DNA from: an uncultured Pelagibacteraceae bacterium
GTDB taxonomy: Bacteria; Pseudomonadota; Alphaproteobacteria; Pelagibacterales; Pelagibacteraceae
Assembly: GCA_902588335.1 (NCBI GenBank)
Contig: CACIOV010000009.1
Span: forward strand, 1-19,709
Direction of reading: 5' to 3'
DNA: 19,709 bases
The position numbers and the translations under genes are program-made. Under the pieces are notes generated by a model. That model searched no databases. It had not been told where the DNA came from and worked only from the letters and a program-made list of their open reading frames with translations. This document shows, one piece after another, positions 7,955-15,470 of the stretch; position 1 is the stretch's first letter; the number at the start of each line of letters is the position of its first letter.

Positions 7955-10900
7955 TTATAAACTAATATTTTGATCAGCACCCACGATTACAAATGGAGCC
8001 CAATAAAAAGGATGACTTTTTTCTTCATTATTATCAATAAACTTTTGCATCGATAAATTTAAAGAATCTGAAGTAGATAAATTTTTATCATCTTTCATAT
8101 TTTCAAAGAAAGTAGTTGTAATTTCTTTTGCCGCAAACGTTTCGACATACCAATGTGATACTAGTAAAGATTTTGAGCCTGCGTAAAAGAAAGCTCGAGC
8201 TAAACCACTAAAGCCTTCAGCATTAGTGCTTTCACCTGCAGCAGTATTACATGCTGATAAAATAACTATGTCTGCATTATTTTCTAATAACATTATTTCA
8301 CTCATAGCTAATATTCCATCATTTTCTAGCGTGCCTTTGTCAGGTGGAGTTAAAACCAAAAATGGTTCGTTATAACCTTTTATAGCTCCAGAAATTTCAC
8401 CGTGTGTAGCAAAATGAATAATTTTAAAATCTTTTAAATCTAATTGCTTAATTTTATCCTCGGTAGCATCTTCGGACAACAACAATAAAGATTTTGAAGG
8501 TAACAAATAGTTTTTAATATTAATTAACTCATCTTTTGATCCATCTACAGGACCATAAATATTTTTAATTTCAGTTGAATTAGCAATAAAACCGCCTCGA
8601 ACAAGTTTTGCAAAACGTTTTAAACGTTCTTCTGTATCTAATTGTTTTTTAACATCAGCCGATAATAAAGGATCACCAATTCCTAAAAAAACATATTTGT
8701 CACTAGTTTTAGTAATTTTCTTTAAAATTTTTTCTTTCACTTCTTTTTTTATAATTTTTTCAACAACAGATTTCTTTTTAAGATCCAAATTAGCCAATGA
8801 CTCAACACTTGGTAGATAAACAAATGTATACTTATTTAAAAGCCAATTTATTTTCGAACAATCAAAACAATTTTCACTCAAATTTATAGGCAAGGTGTGT
8901 AAAGGAATATTTTGTAAAGGACCATCAGGAATAACGTATATTTTTCTAATATTCGTCAAAAAAGGTTCCATGAATGAAAATGTATTTTTATATATTTTGT
9001 GTGAAGATTTAACATCAAAGGCCATTAATTTATTTGTATTAATATCAGGAATTAATGAATTTCTAATTTTTCTTGATAACTCTAAAACTTCATTTAAATT
9101 AAGACTAGAAGTATAAATTTTTGTATTATTTTTTTTAATCGCAAAAACAATTAAACCCTCCTCATGGAAAAAATAATCCAAAACAGCTTCGTTGTCATTC
9201 AGAAATTTTTGTATAGTTTTTATTTTAATTGACTGTGGATTAATTAACTTAAAATATTCAGGAGCTTTAGTTTTAATTTTTTTTTCTAATTTCGTAATTT
9301 TTTCATTTATTTCATCAATTTCTTTTTGATTTATATTAGTTTTAGAACCAAATCCTTTGGCGGAAATTTTATTGATATCAAATTCATCGGTTGCAGAAAT
9401 AGAGGTCAGTTTAATTTGTAAATTTTGATATTCTTTTATCAACTTAAATTTATCTTTTTCTTTAAATTTCTTTTTTGACAAACTTTTTTGCATATCTTTT
9501 GATGTAATTGAATTTCTAACAATTTGAGATAATGAATAAGCTTTTTCAGTAAATTTTGAATCGTTTTGGATGTCGGCAACCTGAAGGTATGAAGAAATTA
9601 TAGCTCTTGATCTAAATCTTGGGCTTAAATGAGAAGCAAACATTTTATTGGTAAAATCTTTTTTTATTGATGGATGTAATGTTTCTAAAATTTTCTTTCC
9701 TTCAGGGTGCCCATTTCTAGATAAATTTAAGGCTATTTGTGCAAATTTCTCATTTAGATCAAAACCAGACATGTTTCCAGGCCCCAATTCTTTTTTATGG
9801 CTGATTACTTTCTTAGCGTATTTTGAAAGATAGATGGCAAGGTTATTTGCTTTATCAGGTAAGTTGTTCTTTATATAGTAATCAAGAACAACCGAATATA
9901 TTGCGCCCGATTTATCGCCAGGCACATTAAACCATTCAATTTTTTCCACTAACTGTTTGACAGACATTTTTTTAGGACTCAAGGAAGTTTGTGATAGCTC
10001 TTTGAATAGTTTCTCAAATTTACTAATGTCGCCTTTTAAGTAATAACTTTCTAATAAGCTTACCGAAGCATATGCCGAGTAAAGTAATGAAGCGTCATCC
10101 GAAGTTCTTTTTCTCCATGCATTACTTGCTTTTTCTAATTTAGCGATTGCCTTATCATATTTTTTTTCTCTAATAAACAAATTTCCTGCTGTGTAATCAA
10201 ATATATCGCTTTGTAGAATGCTTAAGCTTGTGTCGCGTTTACGAACGATATTATCATCGCTGAATTGTATAAGTTTTTTAGCTTCTTCAAATAAACCTAA
10301 ATTGTATAATACAAAAGATTGATAAGGGATTGTGAAAGATAAATATGCCACTCCATCTTTGGAATGAACTAAATTAGCTGCCAAATTATTATATAGCCCC
10401 AAATAATAAATTACTTTATCTAAATTACCTAACGTTGCATGAAGAGCCATGATTGAGCTAATAGGATGTAATTTTTGCGTATCCTCAAGTTTTTCATTTT
10501 CATCAACATGTTTTAGTATTTCTTCTTGAATAGACAAAGCATCTTTGAATTTTGTTTGGTAAGTGTATGAGATAGCTAGTGGTGACAATAAATTTCTCAA
10601 TGAATAGGAATGTTTTTTTAAGATTTTGTTTTGTTTATTCTTAGGTAAAGATCTAAAGTCTAATATTGTCTTGTTAAGCAATTTCATACCTTTTTCAAGC
10701 TCTTTAGCCTTAAAGTCATTTTTGAATTGATATTTTGTAATTAGAGCCCAAACTTGATCAGAAATTATTTTATTTTTTTCAATTATTACTTCTACTTTTT
10801 TTTGATCATGTGATTTTAGTAAAGAGAGAGCATTATAAAGGATGGAGAGCTCTTTGTCGTAATCCGGTTCTATTTTATACACAAAGTCATAAATTTTAGA

Positions 10901-12250
10901 TAGATCTCTATGAATTTTAAAATATTTTATATTATTTGGGTCTTTCCAATCGATGACTTGAATAGCTTTTGTCCAATGTTTTTCAATAAATTCATATTCA
11001 TTATTTTCTCTTAAAATTCTAAAGTAATCTAATAAGAAGTCTTTAGTTTCTTTAGTATCAATTTTATTTTCAGAAAATTTACTTGAGATTGAAAGTTTAT
11101 ATCTTTCGATATTTTTTTGACTTAAAACTATTTTATCTTCTCTTTTTAATTTTTTATCTTGAGCAAATTTGTAGGCATTTGCAATACTTTTTTGAAGTCC
11201 GAGATATTCTTTTGGAACTTCTTTGTCTTTATTTTTGGCAAGATACTCTTCTACTTTTTCTAATGCTTTTTCTGCTTTTGGCAAATAGTAATTAATTTTT
11301 TTAATAGATTGTTCGTCCCAAGTATAATAACCAAGTGTAAATTTTATGGCATCTAAATATAGCCAAGTATTGTAATAAGAGAATGGTATTATCGGAGCGT
11401 CATTTTTATCAAGACATTTAAGCACAACTTCCCAATAATTTTTAGGTCGAGAAGCTTCTGGAGTGAAAAAGATTTCATCACAGGTAAATTCAATAAATTC
11501 AGGTGTGCATATTTCATCCCCAGCATTATATTTAATATCGTCTGTTTTTAAAGTTCTGCTAAATATTTTATTATTTCTTCTAAGTGTAACTTCAACTTTC
11601 CCAGGGTTAGAATCAAACAAGAGAGAATGGATTTTATAGTTTTTTACATTAACATCTTGATCGTTGACCTTAATCACCTCATCAAAAGGTTTTATAGGAT
11701 TACTTCCAGTAGTAAGACTTTTATTAACACAAGTAATTATATAGCTATCATTTGATTTATATTTATTAACAATTTCAGAAGAGAACATGCTTGTTTTAAT
11801 TGATTTAAAGTCAGAAGGTCTAAATGTAAAAAATTTAACGCTATAACTCTTTTTACCTTCCCTTTGTTTGATGGCAGCAGCTACTTTGTTATGTGATAAG
11901 ACAACTTGTTTTTTTATTTTTTTTTTATCTCTTATTAATTTAATTTCAATTGTATCTCCTTCAGAGTATTGGTCTAAAATATCTACAATATCTTTTGGTA
12001 TTTTAATTTCCTTTTCATCTATGGATATAAAAAAATCACCTACCTTTAAGTCGTATTTCTCAGCTGGGCTTTTTGGAGCAACACTTACTATTACAACAGA
12101 ATCTTTAAATGTTTGAAATTGAACACCCAACCAGGCTTTTTTAACTAATGAAGCATGACTGTCTGCATTAACTAAATTTATAATAAAAAAATTATTAAAA
12201 ATTACAAAAATTAAAATAACTATAATTTTTTTTAAGAATTTCAAACGCAT
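7955..12250 (-). CDS. secreted PDZ-TPR-CHAT caspase-like protease
   Basis: This 1431-residue protein has an N-terminal signal peptide (about 1-30), a PDZ domain (about 38-120: AWLGVQF, then SPAEKYDLKVGDFFISID), a second more divergent PDZ-like domain (about 165-235), a long helical region with TPR-type repeats (about 310-900), a coiled coil (about 935-1000) and a C-terminal CHAT domain (about 1005-1425). CHAT proteases belong to the caspase clan. The predicted catalytic dyad is present: H1283 in HFATHGE and C1334 in LSACNTAAGE, each at the end of a hydrophobic strand. TPR-CHAT proteins such as HetF and the Craspase protease are mostly cytoplasmic, so the signal peptide and PDZ domains point to a periplasmic version. 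The gene converges on the trypsin-like gene. A Shine-Dalgarno sequence is not obvious upstream of the ATG. The assignment is firm for CHAT, good for the first PDZ and moderate for the second. Confidence 0.9.
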   Translation of the reverse strand: MRLKFLKKIIVILIFVIFNNFFIINLVNADSHASLVKKAWLGVQFQTFKDSVVIVSVAPKSPAEKYDLKVGDFFISIDEKEIKIPKDIVDILDQYSEGDTIEIKLIRDKKKIKKQVVLSHNKVAAAIKQREGKKSYSVKFFTFRPSDFKSIKTSMFSSEIVNKYKSNDSYIITCVNKSLTTGSNPIKPFDEVIKVNDQDVNVKNYKIHSLLFDSNPGKVEVTLRRNNKIFSRTLKTDDIKYNAGDEICTPEFIEFTCDEIFFTPEASRPKNYWEVVLKCLDKNDAPIIPFSYYNTWLYLDAIKFTLGYYTWDEQSIKKINYYLPKAEKALEKVEEYLAKNKDKEVPKEYLGLQKSIANAYKFAQDKKLKREDKIVLSQKNIERYKLSISSKFSENKIDTKETKDFLLDYFRILRENNEYEFIEKHWTKAIQVIDWKDPNNIKYFKIHRDLSKIYDFVYKIEPDYDKELSILYNALSLLKSHDQKKVEVIIEKNKIISDQVWALITKYQFKNDFKAKELEKGMKLLNKTILDFRSLPKNKQNKILKKHSYSLRNLLSPLAISYTYQTKFKDALSIQEEILKHVDENEKLEDTQKLHPISSIMALHATLGNLDKVIYYLGLYNNLAANLVHSKDGVAYLSFTIPYQSFVLYNLGLFEEAKKLIQFSDDNIVRKRDTSLSILQSDIFDYTAGNLFIREKKYDKAIAKLEKASNAWRKRTSDDASLLYSAYASVSLLESYYLKGDISKFEKLFKELSQTSLSPKKMSVKQLVEKIEWFNVPGDKSGAIYSVVLDYYIKNNLPDKANNLAIYLSKYAKKVISHKKELGPGNMSGFDLNEKFAQIALNLSRNGHPEGKKILETLHPSIKKDFTNKMFASHLSPRFRSRAIISSYLQVADIQNDSKFTEKAYSLSQIVRNSITSKDMQKSLSKKKFKEKDKFKLIKEYQNLQIKLTSISATDEFDINKISAKGFGSKTNINQKEIDEINEKITKLEKKIKTKAPEYFKLINPQSIKIKTIQKFLNDNEAVLDYFFHEEGLIVFAIKKNNTKIYTSSLNLNEVLELSRKIRNSLIPDINTNKLMAFDVKSSHKIYKNTFSFMEPFLTNIRKIYVIPDGPLQNIPLHTLPINLSENCFDCSKINWLLNKYTFVYLPSVESLANLDLKKKSVVEKIIKKEVKEKILKKITKTSDKYVFLGIGDPLLSADVKKQLDTEERLKRFAKLVRGGFIANSTEIKNIYGPVDGSKDELINIKNYLLPSKSLLLLSEDATEDKIKQLDLKDFKIIHFATHGEISGAIKGYNEPFLVLTPPDKGTLENDGILAMSEIMLLENNADIVILSACNTAAGESTNAEGFSGLARAFFYAGSKSLLVSHWYVETFAAKEITTTFFENMKDDKNLSTSDSLNLSMQKFIDNNEEKSHPFYWAPFVIVGADQNISL

Positions 12251-12273
12251 ATCTTTTATAAGGTTTTATATAT

Positions 12274-12299
12274 TAGACCTATTTATGAGTGGTGGTCTA
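12274..12299. promoter_or_regulatory. inverted repeat TAGACC-N14-GGTCTA upstream of the CHAT gene
   Basis: Six perfectly complementary bases flank a 14-base spacer, 24 bases upstream of the CHAT start codon. The leftward strand then reads AATATATAAAA, which could hold a -10 element. The repeat could be an operator or a hairpin in the 5' leader of the CHAT mRNA. Six-base arms can arise by chance, so support is weak. Confidence 0.3.
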
Positions 12300-12320
12300 T
12301 GCTAAATCCAAAAAGCAAAA

Positions 12321-12390
12321 GGAACCTTCTAAAGGCTAACCCCCTGAAGGAGCCACGCAAGACCTTAGGGGCTTGTGGTGGCGACTAAAG
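12321..12390. ncRNA. candidate structured RNA or GC-rich element of unknown type
   Basis: Bases 12340-12390 are about 61% G+C by hand count, in surroundings that are strongly AT-rich. Several competing stems can be drawn: CCCCTGAAGG (12341-12350) with CCTTAGGGG (12363-12371), a 9-pair stem with one bulged G; GCCAC (12352-12356) with GTGGC (12378-12382), extended by CAAG (12358-12361) with CTTG (12372-12375); and CCTTC (12325-12329) with GAAGG (12346-12350). Such mutually exclusive pairings are typical of structured leaders but also occur by chance in GC-rich DNA. I match it to no known riboswitch, tmRNA, 6S RNA or tRNA. Strand is undetermined because the stems are possible on both. Confidence 0.3.
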
Positions 12391-12552
12391 GGAACATAAC
12401 AACAAAAATTTGTTTTTCATTTTTGCCCCTTCAAATGGTGTAAAACCCTTATTTCTCTCTTAATTTTGTAGCTGTGTAATATCAGATAAATGCTTGATAA
12501 TTGGATATTCTGGGACGATAACCTGACACAAACCTGAAACATAAAAGGATTA

Positions 12553-12573
12553 GTTCAATAAATGTTCTTGAAC
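12553..12573. promoter_or_regulatory. operator-like palindrome GTTCAA-N9-TTGAAC
   Basis: The 21-base element has perfect 6-base arms, and its right half contains a second perfect palindrome, GTTCTTGAAC (12564-12573). It lies about 100 bases before the monooxygenase start and overlaps the proposed -35 box, a common arrangement for a repressor site. Which protein binds is unknown. Confidence 0.35.
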
Positions 12574-12595
12574 AATAATGAAACTGACGTAAAAT
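12568..12595 (+). promoter_or_regulatory. possible sigma-70 promoter of the monooxygenase cassette
   Basis: TTGAAC (12568-12573) and TAAAAT (12590-12595) are separated by 16 bases, a fair match to TTGACA and TATAAT. Transcription would start near 12602 and give a leader of about 70 bases before the ATG at 12676. In AT-rich DNA such matches are frequent; the position and overlap with the palindrome are the only added support. Confidence 0.35.
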
Positions 12596-12675
12596 CCCAA
12601 TAAAAGCGATACATAACTCATCATTATTACAAATGAAAGTGGGATCGGTCGACTTAAGTTTCTAAGGAGATGCTG

Positions 12676-13842
12676 ATGAAGATTGGATATTTTTGTAATA
12701 TTACCAATTGGGAAAAAAAGCCATACTCGGAAATTTTAGATAATGCTCGAGATATAGCTATTTATTGTGATAAGAATAATTGGAACTCAATTTGGTTTAC
12801 AGAACATCATTTTAATCATGAGGGCATGGAATCTCAGCCCAACCCATTAATAATGTGCACAGATGTTGCTGCTAGAACAGAACAAATAAGATTGGGACAA
12901 GCGTGTAATGTAATTACTTTTTGGAATCCAATAAGATTGGCCGAAGATATAGCTGCATTAGATCAACTTTCTAAGGGAAGAGTAGAAGTTGGAATCGGTA
13001 GGGGTGTGTATGGCAGAGAAGCGATTCATATGAACGTAGAATCAGATTTAAAAGATCAAGCAAAAAACAAAAGATTGTTTCAAGAAACGTTGTCTGTGAT
13101 GAAAAAAGCTTGGACTGAAAAATTTTTTAGTCATAAAGGAGAGTTTTATACTTATCCTTCACCTAACTTTGTTTGGGAGCACGATATGAGTCCTCCTAGT
13201 GAAGATTTTGTAGATTTGAAAACCAATCAAATAAAAAAAATTAGTGTAATTCCAAAACCTTATCAAAAACCTCACCCTCCCCTATGGCAAGTGGTAGACT
13301 CCACAGGATCTATTGAATGGGCTGCAAAAAATGGAATTAATTGTATAATGTGGATTCCTACAGTTAAAACTTTGAAAAAAAGATTCGATATATACAAAAA
13401 TGCAAAATCTGAGGTAGAAAAAAGAGATGTCCCTATGGGTGAAGGAATTTCATTAGTTAGAGACATGTTTGTTGCAGAAACAATGGAAGATGCAAAAAAA
13501 TTAGCTGGGGAACAAATGGTAAATTATATGAGATGGGTTTGTCATTGGAGAGGTTTGGGCAACCATATGGATCCAGGTGAAGAACTTCCTCAAACTAAAG
13601 GAAAGCTAGATTTATTAAATTATGATTTTTTACATAAAAGAAATATGTTGTTCGGTACGCCAGATTATGTAGTAAAAAAAATTAAAGAATTGCAATCCGA
13701 ACTTAATCTCCAAAATTTGCAAGTGTGGTCTAGTATGCCTGGGGTAAAACATGAAGATGCTATGAGAAGTATTAAGCTTTTTAATGATGAAGTAATTCCA
13801 AAAATAAATTTGGAAAAAACTGTGGTAAAACAAGCAAGCTAA
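12676..13842 (+). CDS. luciferase-like flavin-dependent monooxygenase
   Basis: This 388-residue enzyme is of the bacterial luciferase-like (LLM) superfamily, which uses reduced flavin and O2 to oxidise organic substrates in the cytoplasm. Visible family marks are the MKIGYF first strand, WFTEHHF at 40-46, a strand-rich stretch with LGQACNVITFWNP and EDIAALDQLSKGRVEVGIGRG, and PLWQVVDSTGSIEWAAKNGI near the middle. I chose the ATG at 12676 because the AAGGAG at 12664-12669 is correctly spaced for it; the upstream in-frame ATG at 12670 touches that site. The next gene begins two bases after the stop, so the two are one transcription unit. The substrate is unknown; alkane or amide/ester oxygenation would be guesses. 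Confidence 0.9.
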   Translation: MKIGYFCNITNWEKKPYSEILDNARDIAIYCDKNNWNSIWFTEHHFNHEGMESQPNPLIMCTDVAARTEQIRLGQACNVITFWNPIRLAEDIAALDQLSKGRVEVGIGRGVYGREAIHMNVESDLKDQAKNKRLFQETLSVMKKAWTEKFFSHKGEFYTYPSPNFVWEHDMSPPSEDFVDLKTNQIKKISVIPKPYQKPHPPLWQVVDSTGSIEWAAKNGINCIMWIPTVKTLKKRFDIYKNAKSEVEKRDVPMGEGISLVRDMFVAETMEDAKKLAGEQMVNYMRWVCHWRGLGNHMDPGEELPQTKGKLDLLNYDFLHKRNMLFGTPDYVVKKIKELQSELNLQNLQVWSSMPGVKHEDAMRSIKLFNDEVIPKINLEKTVVKQAS

Positions 13843-13844
13843 TA

Positions 13845-14435
13845 ATGGATTTAAATTTAAGAAAATTTGCAAAGTTTGTTGATAAAACTTTTATTGAAGG
13901 TGGTAAAAAAGCTAAAACACCTGTTTTGCTTGTTTCTGTTGCTGCTGTAATAAAAAACCCTTGGGTCGATAGAGGTTTTGTTGAAGACTTGAAGCCTGAA
14001 ATTCTTGCTCTAGCTCCCAAGCTTGGAGACATTTTGGTTCCCGAACTAATTAAGGAAATAGGTTCTGGAGATAAAGTTTTAGCTTACGGTAAAGCCGGAG
14101 TAGTCGGTATAAAAGGTGAGATTGAGCACGCTTCTGCATTTATTCACACTTTAAGATTTGGAAATAAATTTAGAGATGCGGTAGGAGGAACCTCTTATTT
14201 AAGTTTTACAAACACAAGAGGACCGGCTGGATGTAAAATTTCTATTCCCATGATGCACAAAACTGATAGTGGATTAAGACCTTATTATTTAACCCATGAA
14301 TTCAGTATTCAGGACGCGCCATGCCCCGATGAAATCATAATTGCTATTGGTGGATCACCAGGAGGAAGAGCTCATGCTAGAACCGGAGATCGATACCAAG
14401 ATATGAAAGAAATGGGAATTAAAAACCCCAAATAA
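13845..14435 (+). CDS. AA_synth (DUF1185) family protein
   Basis: This 196-residue soluble protein matches the 'amino acid synthesis' family (Pfam AA_synth, formerly DUF1185) as I recall it: an early VLLVSVAAVIKNPW, a central KVLAYGKAGVVG followed by GEIEHASAF, and a C-terminal block AIGGSPGGRAHARTGDR with the closing KEMG. Length is typical and the protein looks complete. Despite the family name, no reaction is established. Placement between an LLM monooxygenase and an alpha/beta hydrolase suggests a catabolic cassette in which a monooxygenase product is processed and hydrolysed; that is inference. Confidence 0.85.
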   Translation: MDLNLRKFAKFVDKTFIEGGKKAKTPVLLVSVAAVIKNPWVDRGFVEDLKPEILALAPKLGDILVPELIKEIGSGDKVLAYGKAGVVGIKGEIEHASAFIHTLRFGNKFRDAVGGTSYLSFTNTRGPAGCKISIPMMHKTDSGLRPYYLTHEFSIQDAPCPDEIIIAIGGSPGGRAHARTGDRYQDMKEMGIKNPK

Positions 14436-14440
14436 GTTTA

Positions 14441-14779
14441 ATGTCGAATAAAGTAGATTCCTTTGGTACATCATATTCTTTTAAAAAAGTTAATGAAAAA
14501 AATACAATTGTATTTATACATGGTGTTGGTTTAACCAAGGAAATTTGGGAACCACAAATTAATTTTTTTAAAAATTATAATACTCTTACATATGATTTGT
14601 TAGGCCATGGAAAAACACCTTTAAAAAAATCTAAGGCTGGTTTTGAGGATTTGACTAAACAATTATTCAAACTAGTTAATGAATTAAATTTAAAAAAAAT
14701 TCATTTAATAGGTTTTTCATTGGGAGCTCTTATTGCTAGACATTTAGCAAGCGGTGCATTCGAGTCATCAATTGATTGA
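14441..14779 (+). pseudogene. alpha/beta hydrolase, truncated at its 3' end
   Basis: Only 112 residues remain of a fold that usually needs about 250. The oxyanion-hole strand (TIVFIHGVG, about 23-31), the DLLGHGKT loop and the nucleophile elbow GFSLGA (Ser near 93) are present, but the catalytic Asp and His regions are missing. The last residues, about 104-112 (SGAFESSID), are not hydrolase sequence: they are the antisense reading of the ccmH codons for SIDDSNAPLA. The reading frame therefore runs across a junction with ccmH and meets a chance stop. It begins five bases after the AA_synth stop. The product is almost certainly inactive if the sequence is correct. Confidence 0.85.
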
Positions 14780-14940
14780 TTTTGGCACACCATGCATCTA
14801 ATATTTTTTGAAATATTTCGAGCTCTTAATTCTTGTTTTTTATTTTCCAAAATCTCATCTGGTTCTACCGTAAAGGAATTATTTGTATATAGCTGAATTA
14901 AACAAACAGATAAAAATATTATAATAATTTTTTTTATCAT
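14701..14940 (-). pseudogene. ccmH: CcmH/CycL cytochrome c maturation thiol protein, truncated at its 3' end
   Basis: CcmH reduces or holds the apocytochrome c heme-binding cysteines in the periplasm during system I cytochrome c maturation. The 79-residue reading frame keeps the signal anchor (about 4-16), the IRCMVCQNQS motif with the redox pair C49 and C52, and SIDDSNAPLA, then switches at about residue 66 to CLAIRAPNEKPIK, which is the antisense of the alpha/beta hydrolase gene. The rest of the three-helix domain and the C-terminal membrane anchor expected in a protein of about 130-150 residues are missing. Its ATG overlaps the ccmG stop by one base (TAATG), so the operon order ccmF-ccmG-ccmH is normal. 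Confidence 0.88.
14746..14752. other. deletion (or chimera) junction joining hydrolase and ccmH
   Basis: Reading rightward, hydrolase-like codons hold up to about 14752 (LARHLAS type). Reading leftward, ccmH codons hold down to about 14746 (NAPLA). The shared bases AGCAAGC fit both genes, which is the short microhomology expected at a deletion breakpoint or at a misassembly overlap. Confidence 0.6.
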
Positions 14941-15470
14941 TATTCTATTTCTTTAATTAATAAGTTAATTTTTTTATATATTTTTTTTGTAATAGGGCCT
15001 ACATGTCTATATTTAATAATTCCTTTGGAGCTAATAATAAATGTTTCCGGAATTCCATATACACCCCAATCGATTGCTATTTTTCCATTTTTATCTATCA
15101 AAACATTTGAATATGGGTTCCCTAAATCTTTAAGCCATCTAATAGTTTTTTTAGAGTTATCCTTGTAATTTATTCCTATTACTCTTATTTCTTTATCTTC
15201 TGAAAAACGTTTAATGTAAACATGTTCCTCGCGACAAGGCAAACACCACGTAGCAAAGAAATTTACTAACACAATTTCATCTTCAAACTCTTTTGATGAA
15301 ATAAATTTTTCTTCTTTAAATAACAATTCCGACTCAAAATTTGGAACACTTTTATTTAATAGATTGGAAGGAATATTTGATGGGTTTCTTTCAATTATTA
15401 AAAGATAAAAGAAAGTTGATAAAATTAATAAAAATATTAAAGAAGGAATTATAAATAGTTTTTTTTCCAT
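14940..15470 (-). CDS. ccmG: CcmG/DsbE periplasmic thioredoxin-like protein
   Basis: This 176-residue protein has one N-terminal membrane anchor (about 7-26) and a periplasmic thioredoxin fold. The redox motif WCLPC lies at 75-79 after VNFFAT, and the cis-proline loop GIPET is at 139-143, both typical of CcmG (DsbE), which passes electrons to CcmH and the apocytochrome. Length is normal for the family. Start and stop overlap the neighbouring ccm genes by one base each in TAATG arrangements, so translation of the three genes is coupled. Confidence 0.95.
   Translation of the reverse strand: MEKKLFIIPSLIFLLILSTFFYLLIIERNPSNIPSNLLNKSVPNFESELLFKEEKFISSKEFEDEIVLVNFFATWCLPCREEHVYIKRFSEDKEIRVIGINYKDNSKKTIRWLKDLGNPYSNVLIDKNGKIAIDWGVYGIPETFIISSKGIIKYRHVGPITKKIYKKINLLIKEIE

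Larger units (their letters stand above)
12251..12669. other. 419-base divergent intergenic region
   Basis: This separates the leftward CHAT gene from the rightward monooxygenase gene and must hold both promoters. No convincing open reading frame is present. It contains an inverted repeat near the CHAT start, a GC-rich structured patch, an 11-base tandem repeat (12521-12531 and 12532-12542, both beginning ACCTGA), and a palindrome with promoter-like boxes; the main ones are listed separately. The AAGGAG at 12664-12669 is the ribosome site of the monooxygenase gene. Confidence 0.7.

Noticed and set aside
12340..12390. integron attC site, tmRNA fragment or known riboswitch
   Set aside because: No GTTRRRY/RYYYAAC pair in the correct layout, no tmRNA acceptor arm or tag reading frame, and no riboswitch core that I know.
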